From JAYWAM01 sp043782425 (GTDB lineage Bacteria > Pseudomonadota > Gammaproteobacteria > Burkholderiales > Usitatibacteraceae): a DNA stretch of 38,435 bases. The translations under genes and the position numbers were made by a program. Under the pieces are notes generated by a model. It made no database searches. It was not told where the DNA came from and saw nothing but the letters and a program-made list of their open reading frames with translations. Location of the stretch: contig JAYWAM010000171.1 of the NCBI GenBank assembly GCA_043782425.1, positions 1 to 38,435 of the forward strand, in the 5' to 3' direction. Positions 15,108 to 23,042 of the stretch are shown piece after piece. Position 1 is the stretch's first letter; each line of letters starts with the position of its first letter.

Positions 15108-15815
15108 ATGCCAATGCATTTTAATCCGCGTGTGATTCCCAGTCTTACCGCCGTCGTCATGATTGCGCTCACCATTAGCTTGGGGCGTTGGCAACTCGAG
15201 CGCGCGGCCGAGAAAAGCGTATTACAGGCCTTGCTTGAAAGCCGTCTCAAGGAAGCGCCATTGCGCCTGAATGCCACGCATCGCGACGGCGACGCATTGC
15301 GCTATCGCCTGGTAACGGTAAAAGGCGAGTTTGTGGAGGAGAAGCAAATTTATCTGGACAACAAAAGCCTTGGTGATCGTGTTGGTTATCATGTGGTGAC
15401 GCCTTTGATGATGGAAAATTCTCGAACCAGCGTGTTGGTCAACCGCGGCTGGATTGCACGCAACAAGGAGTATCCAACGCCGCCGCCCGTAGTCACGCCG
15501 CACGGAATGGTTGAAGTTTCGGGAATGGCAGTCCTGCCAAGCAAGCGCTTTCTTGAGTTATCGGCGGCTACGGTGGAAGGCCGGGTCTGGCAAAATATGA
15601 CCTTCGAGCGCGTGCAGGAGGCGCTCGGACTGGATGTACTACCCATAATCCTGTTGGCGGAAAAAAGCAGCCCGGAATTAACCCCCGTGCGTGAGACACC
15701 TGATACGGGAATCGACAAACATCGCGGCTATGCGTTTCAGTGGTTTGCTATGGCAAGCGCCATTCTCCTTGTTTGGCTGGCGGTGAATATTAAAACTGAC
15801 AAGGCGCGATCATGA
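15108..15815 (+). CDS. SURF1 family oxidase assembly protein
   Basis: SURF1 proteins help insert haem a into subunit I of the oxidase. The protein, about 235 residues, has the two-helix topology of the family: an N-terminal anchor (VIPSLTAVVMIALTISLGRWQLERA) and a C-terminal one (YAFQWFAMASAILLVWLAV), with a periplasmic domain between them. Conserved SURF1 pieces are LGRWQLERAAEK, YLDNKSLGDRVGYHVVTPL, VLVNRGWIAR and HRGYAFQWFAMA. ATG 15108 or ATG 15114 are the plausible starts; neither has a clear ribosome site. An earlier TTG at 15087 seems less likely. The stop overlaps the next gene (ATGA). Confidence 0.95.
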   Translation: MPMHFNPRVIPSLTAVVMIALTISLGRWQLERAAEKSVLQALLESRLKEAPLRLNATHRDGDALRYRLVTVKGEFVEEKQIYLDNKSLGDRVGYHVVTPLMMENSRTSVLVNRGWIARNKEYPTPPPVVTPHGMVEVSGMAVLPSKRFLELSAATVEGRVWQNMTFERVQEALGLDVLPIILLAEKSSPELTPVRETPDTGIDKHRGYAFQWFAMASAILLVWLAVNIKTDKARS

Positions 15816-16369
15816 ATCGAGGGCAGGTGAAGTTGTTGCTCATTGCGATCGTATTTGCGACGCCGGTGGTGGTGTCCTATGCGACTTATTTTTTCTGGAA
15901 GCCCGCTAAAATCGGCAGCTACGGCGAGTTGCTTAATCCACCCGTGGTGCTTGCGGATTTCGTGGTGCGCGACGAGGAAGGAAAAACAATTTCTTTAAAA
16001 ACGCTGAGTGGGAAGTGGCTGATATTGCAAAGTGATTCGGGCAATTGCGAGGCTGCGTGCCAGAAAAAACTTCACACCATGCTGCGGGTGCATAGCGCCA
16101 TGGGCAAGAACCAGGAGCGGGTGCGGCGCATCGCTTTGATCGATGACGGCAAGCCGCGCAACCCGACTATTGCGGAAGGTGCGGGCGGTCTCGTGCGGCT
16201 AGATGCCACGGGAAGCGAATTAAAGCTGCCCGCCTTGACCAGTGCGCGCAACCATATATATCTCGTGGACCCCTTGGGAAATGTATTCATGCGCTATTCA
16301 GCGGACGCTGAAGTCAAGGGCATCATCAAGGACCTGGAACGTGTTTTGAAGGCATCGACGATCGGTTAA
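15812..16369 (+). CDS. SCO-like membrane-anchored thioredoxin-fold protein
   Basis: A 185-residue protein with one N-terminal membrane anchor (LLLIAIVFATPVVVSYATYFFW) and a periplasmic domain. It has a CxxxC pair in SGNCEAACQKKLHTML and a later His in ARNHIYLVDPLGNVFMRY. Both sit roughly where SCO proteins carry their copper ligands (CPDVC and DHT). The rest is diverged from the bona fide SCO gene at 18360. Genes of this kind are usual between surf1 and ctaA in betaproteobacteria and are often left as hypothetical membrane proteins. I infer a role in copper or thiol handling for the oxidase. Its ATG overlaps the surf1 stop (ATGA). Confidence 0.75.
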   Translation: MNRGQVKLLLIAIVFATPVVVSYATYFFWKPAKIGSYGELLNPPVVLADFVVRDEEGKTISLKTLSGKWLILQSDSGNCEAACQKKLHTMLRVHSAMGKNQERVRRIALIDDGKPRNPTIAEGAGGLVRLDATGSELKLPALTSARNHIYLVDPLGNVFMRYSADAEVKGIIKDLERVLKASTIG

Positions 16370-16374
16370 ACATT

Positions 16375-17448
16375 ATGGGAATGAGTGGTTTAGAAAGAGG
16401 TTTTGTCGGTCTGATGGCGCTCGCAGTCGTCGTGGCAGCCATTGCCTGGATGGGTAAAAACAGATTGCGTTATCGCAGGCTGATTTTCGTGACCTTGATT
16501 GCCACACTGGTGCTGGTGGTGCTGGGCGCCTATGTGCGCCTTTCCGACGCCGGATTGGGTTGCCCCGATTGGCCCGGGTGTTATGGCAGTCTCACGCCTC
16601 ATCATTCAGCAGATGAGATTCGCGCCGCAGAATCGATACAGCCTGGCGGGCCGGTCTCCCTGGCAAAAGCCTGGAAGGAAATGCTGCATCGCTATCTCGC
16701 CATGATAGTCGGCGCGCTTATCGCCGCGCTTGGGTTTTCGGCGTGGCGTAACCGCAGGCGTTTTTCTCAGTCGCCGCTGCTTGCGTCAGGACTGGTTGCG
16801 CTGGTGCTGTTCCAGGCGCTTCTCGGCGCTTGGACCGTAACCATGCTACTCAAGCCGGTCATAGTTACATCGCATTTGTTAGGAGGCATGCTGCTTCTTG
16901 CCCTGCTAACGTGGCTGCATATGCGCCAGGCAGGTGAGGCGTACCGGCTGCCGCAGGGCGGTATAATTCCGGCTGGCTTGCGCGTCTTTGCCTTGTTTGG
17001 TCTGTTGGCTGTGGTGAGTCAGATAGCGCTGGGCGGATGGGTCAGCACAAATTATGCTGCGTTGGCGTGTCAGGATTTTCCCACTTGCAACAGCACCATG
17101 ATTCCGACAATGTCGTTCGGCGATGCTTTCCACTTTATTCGCCCCCTGGGGTTTGGGCCTGACGGAAAGCTTCTGACCATTGAGGCGTTGCGCGCTATCC
17201 ATTGGACGCACCGTGTGGGCGCACTGCTTGTCAGTGCAATTTTGCTGGGGTTAGCGCTAGCGTTCTGGCGGCAACCGGCGCTGAAGCGTCGTGCGGCAAT
17301 ACTTGTTGCATTGTTGGCCCTGCAAGTGCTGCTCGGGATCGTCAATGTGGTTTGGAGCTTGCCGCTGGCAATTGCCATAGCGCACAACGGTGCCGCGGCT
17401 TTGCTGCTGGCTTATCTTGTTTACATCAATTTTTCCTTAAGTCGGTGA
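16375..17448 (+). CDS. ctaA: Haem A synthase (COX15/CtaA)
   Basis: CtaA oxidises the C8 methyl of haem O to the formyl group of haem A, in the membrane. The 357-residue multi-span protein shows the conserved VRLSDAGLGCPDWPGCYG, the His helix in MLHRYLAMIVGALIA, a second His region SHLLGGMLL, and in the second half GGWVSTNYAALACQDFPTCN, WTHRVGALLVSAILLG and IAHNGAAALLLAYL. Both cysteine pairs of the class are present. It starts 6 bases after the SCO-like gene and is followed by ctaB. Confidence 0.97.
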   Translation: MGMSGLERGFVGLMALAVVVAAIAWMGKNRLRYRRLIFVTLIATLVLVVLGAYVRLSDAGLGCPDWPGCYGSLTPHHSADEIRAAESIQPGGPVSLAKAWKEMLHRYLAMIVGALIAALGFSAWRNRRRFSQSPLLASGLVALVLFQALLGAWTVTMLLKPVIVTSHLLGGMLLLALLTWLHMRQAGEAYRLPQGGIIPAGLRVFALFGLLAVVSQIALGGWVSTNYAALACQDFPTCNSTMIPTMSFGDAFHFIRPLGFGPDGKLLTIEALRAIHWTHRVGALLVSAILLGLALAFWRQPALKRRAAILVALLALQVLLGIVNVVWSLPLAIAIAHNGAAALLLAYLVYINFSLSR

Positions 17449-17454
17449 ACTATC

Positions 17455-18363
17455 ATGCGTCAGGAACTCGCAATTAAACAACCTAGTAATGTGCTGCTAC
17501 AGTTTCTAGAACTGTGCAAGCCGCGTGTCAATGCGCTGATTGTATTTACCGCAATTATCGGCATGATGCTCGCCATTCCAGTTGGCATTCCTTGGGATAT
17601 TCAACTTATGCTCGTGGCCACAATCGGCATAGCGCTGGTTGCAGGCGCGGCCGCAGCCTTCAATTGTCTGGTCGAGCAGCGCATCGATTCGCACATGGCG
17701 CGCACGCGCGCCAGACCTACGGTGGCGGGCTCGATTTCATCTGCGCAGATACTTTTTTTTGCGGGCGTCGTTGGTGGTTCTGGGCTGTTTGTATTGCACC
17801 GCTTTGTAAATCCGCTAACGATGTGGCTCACGCTCGCCACTTTTGTGGGCTATGCGGTGATTTACACCATCGTCCTCAAACCCGCAACACCGCAAAACAT
17901 TGTTATCGGCGGCGCCGCTGGTGCGATGCCGCCAGTGCTCGGCTGGGCGGCTGTGACGGGAGACGTGTCTCCCCATGCGCTGTTACTGTTCCTGATTATT
18001 TTCGCGTGGACGCCGCCGCACTTCTGGGCGCTGGCGCTGTATCGGCGCAAGGAATATTCACGTGCCGGTGTTCCCATGTTACCGGTTACGCATGGTGAAG
18101 CGTTTACGCGCCTGCATCTGCTTTTGTACACCCTGATGCTGGTGGCGGCGACACTGCTGCCATTTGCAGTGGGCATGAGCGGGTGGATATATCTTTTGTC
18201 CGCCGCAGCGCTGGATGCGTTTTTCCTCTTTTTCGCAATTGAGCTATACCGGCGTTACAGCGATGCGCTGGCGCGAAAAACGTTTACTTTTTCGATTCTT
18301 TACCTCGCGCTATTGTTTGCTGCCCTGCTTGCGGATCACTATGCTCCGCTCGTCCTGAAATGA
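17455..18363 (+). CDS. ctaB: Protoheme IX farnesyltransferase (haem O synthase)
   Basis: CtaB transfers a farnesyl group to protohaem to make haem O, the precursor used by CtaA. The 302-residue, roughly eight-helix UbiA-type prenyltransferase shows LELCKPRVNALIVFTAIIGMM, the first prenyl-diphosphate site AFNCLVEQRIDSHMARTRARP, LGWAAVTGDVS, and FAWTPPHFWALALYRRKEYSRAGVPMLP. The first acidic residue of the NxxxD-like site is Glu here rather than the textbook Asp; I do not know how common this is. It follows ctaA by 6 bases and overlaps sco (ATGA). Confidence 0.97.
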   Translation: MRQELAIKQPSNVLLQFLELCKPRVNALIVFTAIIGMMLAIPVGIPWDIQLMLVATIGIALVAGAAAAFNCLVEQRIDSHMARTRARPTVAGSISSAQILFFAGVVGGSGLFVLHRFVNPLTMWLTLATFVGYAVIYTIVLKPATPQNIVIGGAAGAMPPVLGWAAVTGDVSPHALLLFLIIFAWTPPHFWALALYRRKEYSRAGVPMLPVTHGEAFTRLHLLLYTLMLVAATLLPFAVGMSGWIYLLSAAALDAFFLFFAIELYRRYSDALARKTFTFSILYLALLFAALLADHYAPLVLK

Positions 18364-18950
18364 AATTCCTACTGCGGCTTTTCCCAGCGCTGCTTCTGTG
18401 TCTGGCGGCGGCAGGCTGCAACGGCGGCGGAAAATTCTCCGGTATCGATATCACCGGTGTGCAGGGGTATGCTGCGGATTTTCGTCTCACCGACCATAAC
18501 GGCAAAGTGCGCACCTTGACCGAGTTTCGCGGCAAAGTGGTGACGCTTTTTTTTGGCTATACCCAATGCCCCGACGTGTGTCCGACTACGCTTTCCGACA
18601 TGGGCCAGGTCATGCTGAAACTGGGGAAAGATGCTGATCGGCTGCAAGTGCTGTTCATAACGGTTGACCCCAAAAGGGATACGCCAGACCTGCTAGCCAA
18701 GTATGTACCCGCGTTTCATCCGTCCTTTCTTGGGCTTTACGGTGACGCAGAGGCCACGGCAAAAACCGCCAAGGACTTCAAGATCCATTACCGTGAACAG
18801 CCCGGCAAAACACCTGAAAGCTATAGCGTCGATCACACTGCCGGAACCTTGGTGTTCGACCCCCAGGGTCGTCTGCGCCTGTTTTACCCCTACGACATGA
18901 ATCCTGAGCTGATCGCTGCGGATATCAAGATTCTATTGCAACAAAACTAA
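18360..18950 (+). CDS. SCO1/SenC family copper chaperone (lipoprotein)
   Basis: SCO proteins deliver copper to, or reduce the thiols of, the CuA site of subunit II. The 196-residue protein starts with a lipoprotein signal (LLLCLAAAGCNGGG, lipidated Cys at about residue 20) and then a thioredoxin fold. The copper ligands are visible: CPDVCP in LFFGYTQCPDVCPTTLSDM and the distal His in YSVDHTAGTLVFDPQGR. ITVDPKRDTP is also typical. Its ATG overlaps the ctaB stop, so it belongs to the surf1-ctaA-ctaB operon. Confidence 0.95.
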   Translation: MKFLLRLFPALLLCLAAAGCNGGGKFSGIDITGVQGYAADFRLTDHNGKVRTLTEFRGKVVTLFFGYTQCPDVCPTTLSDMGQVMLKLGKDADRLQVLFITVDPKRDTPDLLAKYVPAFHPSFLGLYGDAEATAKTAKDFKIHYREQPGKTPESYSVDHTAGTLVFDPQGRLRLFYPYDMNPELIAADIKILLQQN

Positions 18951-18960
18951 GGGAACCTTC

Positions 18961-19308
18961 ATGTCTATCCAACGTTTTCACGTCGGCCCGCGCCTCTCCG
19001 AGATGGCGCTTTACAACAACACCCTCTACCTGGCAGGCCAGGTTGCAGGCGATCCCAGTCAGAACATCACCAGCCAGACTACGCAAGTGCTTGCCGCCAT
19101 CGACAAGCTCTTGGCTGAAGCCGGCAGCGACAAGGGGAAAATTCTTTCAGCGACTATTTATGTCGCCGATATGGCCGACTTCGCAGCGATGAATGTGGTA
19201 TGGGATGCATGGGTTGAGCAAGGCAGCACGCCACCGCGCGCAACAGTCCAGGCGGCGCTCGCTAAGCCCGATTACAAAGTGGAAATACAGATAGTTGCGG
19301 GAAAGTGA
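18961..19308 (+). CDS. RidA family protein (YjgF/YER057c/UK114)
   Basis: RidA-family proteins are small cytosolic trimers; the founding members hydrolyse reactive enamines and imines formed from amino acids. This 115-residue protein shows LYLAGQVAGDPSQNITSQTTQVL and SATIYVADMADFAAMN. It also has the arginine that binds the substrate carboxylate in TPPRATVQAAL, and VEIQIVA near the end. The sequence is closer to RidA subgroups than to archetypal RidA, so enzymatic activity is likely but the subclass is uncertain. It starts 10 bases after sco and ends before a hairpin shared with convergent rpoH. Confidence 0.92.
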   Translation: MSIQRFHVGPRLSEMALYNNTLYLAGQVAGDPSQNITSQTTQVLAAIDKLLAEAGSDKGKILSATIYVADMADFAAMNVVWDAWVEQGSTPPRATVQAALAKPDYKVEIQIVAGK

Positions 19309-19318
19309 TGTGAAGATC

Positions 19319-19346
19319 AGTGCGGCGCCCTAGATAGCGCCGCGCT
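19319..19346. terminator. GC-rich hairpin between convergent ridA and rpoH
   Basis: AGTGCGGCGC and GCGCCGCGCT form a 10-pair stem (one G-T pair) around CCTAGATA. It lies in the 53 bases between the stop codons of convergent genes. No strong T run follows on either strand, so it may be a weak terminator or an RNA 3' end stabiliser. Confidence 0.6.
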
Positions 19347-19361
19347 GGTTTGAGACAGTTT

Positions 19362-20225
19362 TCAGCGTGTTGCCTGATAACCTGACAGCGCTGACTTCAT
19401 TTTTTGCATCGCCTTGACTTCAATCTGGCGAATGCGTTCTGCGGAAACACCAAATTCACCGGCAAGGTCGTGCAGGGTTTTTTCTTCACCTTCATTGAGC
19501 CAGCGTGACTCAATAATGCGACGGCTGCGTTCGTCCAAGCTGGTCAACGCGGTTTTCAGACCTTCGGCGCTGGCGACTTCGTGCTGACTGGCTTCCATTT
19601 GCTGTGATGGCTCGGCGCCACTGTCCGGCAGATAGGCGATAGGACTTACCCACTCTTCTGAATCGTCGGATGTCGGCTCCAGGGAGACCTCTTGCCCGCT
19701 GAAACGTTTTTCCATTTCTGCGACATCGCTTTCCTTGACGTTCAACTGGCGCGCCACTTCGGAAAGTTCATGCGGCGACAGGCTGCCGAAGTTGGGTTTC
19801 ATGCTGCGCAGGTTAAAAAATAATTTGCGCTGCGCCTTGGTGGTGGCGATTTTTACAATGCGCCAATTGCGCAGAATGTACTCGTGCATCTCGGCCTTGA
19901 TCCAATGCACCGCAAAGGAAACCAGGCGCACGCCGCGCTCCGGATCGAAGCGCTTTACGGCCTTCATCAGGCCGATATTGCCTTCCTGTATCAGATCGGC
20001 CTGCGGCAGGCCATAACCGATGTAGTTGCGCGCGATGGAAACCACCAGGCGCAAATGCGACATGACAAGCTCACTTGCTGCTTGTAGATCGCCCTGTTCC
20101 TTTAGGCGCACACCTAGCTCATGCTCCCTTTCGGGCGTGAGCATCGGCACAAGGTTGACTGAGGCAATGTAGCTTTCCAGGCTCGCTACGGATACTGTCG
20201 GTAAATTGATTGTGGCGGTGGTCAT
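19362..20225 (-). CDS. rpoH: Heat-shock sigma factor RpoH (sigma-32)
   Basis: RpoH directs RNA polymerase to heat-shock promoters. The 287-residue protein shows sigma region 2 (SHLRLVVSIARNYIGYGLPQADLIQEGNIGLMKAV, then RLVSFAVHWIKAEMHEYILRNWRIVK). The diagnostic RpoH box QRKLFFNLR follows, and a region 4 helix-turn-helix ends the protein (EGEEKTLHDLAGEFGVSAERIRQIE). ATG 20225 is preceded by GGAGG with 6 bases of spacing; an upstream ATG at 20246 is not supported. A perfect CIRCE operator, 40 bases upstream, indicates control by HrcA, whose gene is at 36551-37570. It follows ftsX on the same strand but likely has its own promoter. Confidence 0.98.
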   Translation of the reverse strand: MTTATINLPTVSVASLESYIASVNLVPMLTPEREHELGVRLKEQGDLQAASELVMSHLRLVVSIARNYIGYGLPQADLIQEGNIGLMKAVKRFDPERGVRLVSFAVHWIKAEMHEYILRNWRIVKIATTKAQRKLFFNLRSMKPNFGSLSPHELSEVARQLNVKESDVAEMEKRFSGQEVSLEPTSDDSEEWVSPIAYLPDSGAEPSQQMEASQHEVASAEGLKTALTSLDERSRRIIESRWLNEGEEKTLHDLAGEFGVSAERIRQIEVKAMQKMKSALSGYQATR

Positions 20226-20261
20226 CGAATTCCTCCAATAGCTCAAATCAGGTCAGAAGCA

Positions 20262-20291
20262 ATTTTAGCACTCTTGGCAGTAGAGTGCTAA
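20262..20291 (-). promoter_or_regulatory. Candidate rpoH promoter embedded in the CIRCE element
   Basis: On the minus strand, TTAGCA (20291-20286) and TAAAAT (20267-20262) are 18 bases apart and resemble sigma-70 -35 and -10 boxes. They are formed largely by the CIRCE arms themselves. Transcription would start near 20255, leaving a leader of about 30 bases with GGAGG before the rpoH ATG. Confidence 0.6.
20265..20291. promoter_or_regulatory. Perfect CIRCE operator (HrcA binding site) upstream of rpoH
   Basis: The sequence TTAGCACTC (20265-20273), nine bases, then GAGTGCTAA (20283-20291) is an exact match to the CIRCE consensus TTAGCACTC-N9-GAGTGCTAA, which HrcA binds. It lies between the ftsX stop (20296) and the rpoH start (20225), overlapping the best rpoH promoter candidate. 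HrcA bound here would block rpoH transcription. Confidence 0.95.
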
Positions 20292-20295
20292 GCGC

Positions 20296-21216
20296 TCAAT
20301 TGGTTCCACTTACTTTAGCCCCAGTAAGCTGGCGAAAGTAAAGGGTTACTGAGAGAAACGCACCCAGCCAGCCGAGCGCGGTGGCGCTCAGCAGAATCCA
20401 AAATGATCGCTCAAAGGAGAGTTGAAGTACTGAAAAATCAGATGCATACGAAATAGTGAGTGCCTGCACGTTCTGCGTGACCCACCACATGGTTACTAGA
20501 GAAATCAATAGCGCGACCAAGCCGGCTGAAAGCCCTTGTAAAGCACCAAAGTAAAGAAAAGGCCGCCGAATAAAGCTCTGTGTCGCACCAATCAGGCGGC
20601 TGACTTCAATCTCGTCACGCTGGGTGAGAATTTGCAGTCGAATTGTATTGCCGGTTACAAACACCACTGCTCCTGCCAAAAGCAATGCCAGCATCGCAAC
20701 CAGACGCTGTGCAAAATCAACAAAACGAGTGAGTTTTTGCGCCCATTCAAAGTCCATCAACACAAACTCAACCTTGGGTATCGCCGCGATTTGCTTGCGT
20801 AGCTCCTCAAGCGCGGTGAGCGACTTAGGGCGTACCGTGAAAGCGTGAGGTAGCGGGTTGGTATCAAGATTAGCCAGCAGTTCCGCCAGATGAGTGTTCG
20901 TTTGCATTTCTTTAAGCGCTTCATCGCGTGAAACAAACTTTACCGACTGTAACAAGGGATTGGATACGAGTCTGGCTTCGACCGCCCTTGCATCCTCCTC
21001 GTTTGCGCCGACCGTCAGATAAATGTTGATGTGTGGATCAGTATTCAGATGGCTGGTGGCATGAATAACGTTTTCCAGAAAGGCGTACAGGCCTATGGGA
21101 AGCGTCAGCGCAATACCGATCACAATCACCGAAAGCAGCGAGCTTGCCGGTTGAAAGGCGAGCCGTTTCACCGCTCGGACAAAGGCCTGAAAGTGGACGA
21201 GGAAATAGCTGCGCAT
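20296..21216 (-). CDS. ftsX: Cell division protein FtsX
   Basis: FtsX is the membrane half of the FtsEX complex, which links ATP hydrolysis at the division ring to activation of cell-wall hydrolases outside. The 306-residue protein has the expected four membrane spans: one near residue 30 (SSLLSVIVIGIALTLPIGLYAF) and three in the last half (LVAMLALLLAGAVVFVTGN, GLSAGLVALLISLVTMWWV, FWILLSATALGWLGAFLSV). A periplasmic domain lies between the first and second. ATG 21216 begins 2 bases after the ftsE stop; a TTG at 21222 would overlap ftsE and is less likely. The rpoH operator follows 5 bases after its stop. Confidence 0.97.
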   Translation of the reverse strand: MRSYFLVHFQAFVRAVKRLAFQPASSLLSVIVIGIALTLPIGLYAFLENVIHATSHLNTDPHINIYLTVGANEEDARAVEARLVSNPLLQSVKFVSRDEALKEMQTNTHLAELLANLDTNPLPHAFTVRPKSLTALEELRKQIAAIPKVEFVLMDFEWAQKLTRFVDFAQRLVAMLALLLAGAVVFVTGNTIRLQILTQRDEIEVSRLIGATQSFIRRPFLYFGALQGLSAGLVALLISLVTMWWVTQNVQALTISYASDFSVLQLSFERSFWILLSATALGWLGAFLSVTLYFRQLTGAKVSGTN

Positions 21217-21218
21217 AA

Positions 21219-21902
21219 TCAAACTTCAGCCGCCATTTGCGTCGGCAACTCTGCAACCAACTTGCCTTCGGCCAGCCTGATGCAGCGGCAAGACAGGCGC
21301 TCTAGGTTCATCAGATCGTGTGTTGCGAGAAGAATCGTCACCCCCACCTGGTTAAATGACCTGAACAGATCCATGATGGTCGCGGCGTACTCATGATCCA
21401 GATTGCCGGTGGGTTCATCGGCAACCAGAATCGCGGGGCGATTGACGATAGCCCGGGCAATGCAAAGACGTTGCTGTTCTCCACCGGAAAGCGCGATGGG
21501 ATTTGCCTTTTCGCGGTTCAATAGTCCCACTTTATCAAGCGCTGCGCGCACGCGCCGCGCCGCCTCGGATGGTCGATAGGCGGCAATAGTTAGCGGTAGT
21601 GCGGCGTTATCGAATACGTTGCGATCAAAAAGCAACTTGTGATCCTGAAAAATCAGCCCTACATTGCGCCGCAAAGCAGCAAGCCCGGCTTCGCGCAAGC
21701 TGTTCAGGTTTTGCCCGTTGACCAAAACGCTCCCGCTGGACGAGCGCTCGATACCTGCAGCAAGTCTGAGCAAAGTGCTTTTGCCTGCGCCCGAGTGCCC
21801 TGTTACTGCAACCAATGCACCCTTTTCGATCTCAAGCGAAACTGACTTGAGGGCATTAAAGCCGCCTTGAAAGCGCTTGGATACATTCAAGAATTGAATC
21901 AT
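21219..21902 (-). CDS. ftsE: Cell division ATP-binding protein FtsE
   Basis: FtsE is the ABC ATPase partner of FtsX at the septum. The 227-residue protein carries Walker A (GHSGAGKSTLLRL), Q-loop (LIFQDHKLLFDRNVFDNAALPL), signature (LSGGEQQRLCIARAI), Walker B (ILVADEPTGNLD) and the switch His in LLATHDLMNLE. Its ATG overlaps the ftsY stop (ATGA), and ftsX follows at once, so ftsY-ftsE-ftsX is one translationally linked unit, as in many proteobacteria. Confidence 0.98.
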   Translation of the reverse strand: MIQFLNVSKRFQGGFNALKSVSLEIEKGALVAVTGHSGAGKSTLLRLAAGIERSSSGSVLVNGQNLNSLREAGLAALRRNVGLIFQDHKLLFDRNVFDNAALPLTIAAYRPSEAARRVRAALDKVGLLNREKANPIALSGGEQQRLCIARAIVNRPAILVADEPTGNLDHEYAATIMDLFRSFNQVGVTILLATHDLMNLERLSCRCIRLAEGKLVAELPTQMAAEV

Positions 21903-22897
21903 TGAAATAACGCCTCAACGAATTCCTGTGCGACAAAGGGTTGTAAATCCTCTATTCCCTCGCCCACCCCGATAAAGCGCACCGGAATGGGACGACCAGG
22001 AAATTCGCAGGCAAGCGCCGCAATGACGCCGCCTTTTGCCGTACCGTCGAGTTTGGTTACCACTAGTCCCGTAATTTGCAAAGCCTGATCGAAGGCCTTC
22101 ACTTGCGCAATGCCGTTCTGACCAGTGTTTGCGTCCAGCACCAGCAGGGTTTCGTGCGGCGCCCCTGGATGCGCCTTATCTATGACGCGCTTGACCTTGG
22201 AAATTTCATCCATCAAATGTAACTGCGTAGTCAGCCGCCCCGCCGTATCGGCAAGCACGATGTCTATGCCGCGCGCTTTGGAAGATTGGATGGCGTCGAA
22301 TATCACAGCGGCCGAGTCCCCGCCTTCCTGAGCGATGACGCTGACGTTGTTGCGCTCGCCCCAGGTCATAAGCTGCTCGCGCGCGGCAGCGCGAAACGTG
22401 TCGCCAGCAGCCAGCATGACCGATTTACCTTGCGCCTGGAAATACTTTGCGAGTTTGCCTATGGTGGTTGTTTTACCTGCGCCATTAACACCAGCGATCA
22501 TGATGATGAAAGGTTTTTTGCCGTCCGTCATCAGCGGCTTTTCGAGCGTCAACAACATATTCACAAGGATATTTCGCAGCTCTGTTTGCAGTTCGCTTGC
22601 CTGAGTAATGCGCTTTTCTCGGGCTTTGCGCCTCAGATCACCGAGAATGGTTTCGGTCGCCCGAATACCGACATCGGAAGAAATGAGCAGCGTTTCCAGA
22701 TCATCATAAAATACTGCATCTAGCGCGTTGCGCGAAAAAAGACCATTCAAACCCGACAGGAGGCCGCTGCTGGTTTTAGCCAGCCCGTGTTTGAGGCGCG
22801 CCATCCATCCACTCTTGGCGGCAACATCCGTTGCAAGAGGTAGGCGTGTCGGCTGATCTGCGGACGGGGCTTTTTTAACGCCGAAAGGATTGAACAA
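21899..22897 (-). CDS. ftsY: Signal recognition particle receptor FtsY
   Basis: FtsY is the membrane-associated GTPase that receives ribosome-SRP complexes and hands them to the Sec translocon. The 332-residue protein has a short N-terminal A region, far shorter than that of E. coli (497 residues in all). The N domain follows (LKHGLAKTSSGLLSGLNGLF), then the G domain with GVNGAGKTTTIGKLAKYF, DTFRAAAREQL, DTAGRL, and TKLDGTAKGG. The ending GVGEGIEDLQPFVAQEFVEALF is standard. ATG 22897 heads the ftsY-ftsE-ftsX run and is divergent from rsmD. Confidence 0.98.
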   Translation of the reverse strand: MFNPFGVKKAPSADQPTRLPLATDVAAKSGWMARLKHGLAKTSSGLLSGLNGLFSRNALDAVFYDDLETLLISSDVGIRATETILGDLRRKAREKRITQASELQTELRNILVNMLLTLEKPLMTDGKKPFIIMIAGVNGAGKTTTIGKLAKYFQAQGKSVMLAAGDTFRAAAREQLMTWGERNNVSVIAQEGGDSAAVIFDAIQSSKARGIDIVLADTAGRLTTQLHLMDEISKVKRVIDKAHPGAPHETLLVLDANTGQNGIAQVKAFDQALQITGLVVTKLDGTAKGGVIAALACEFPGRPIPVRFIGVGEGIEDLQPFVAQEFVEALFQ

Positions 22898-23042
22898 GAA
22901 ATTCCACCTGCATCAAATAGGCCGGGCGCCAATGCGTCCGGCAGGACAGGCATTTTACGGTAAGATGCCTATGCAGTGACCAGAGCAAAGAAATACCGTG
23001 AAAATTAGCCCTAGCGCCGTGTCCCGTAAACAGCGAAACACA

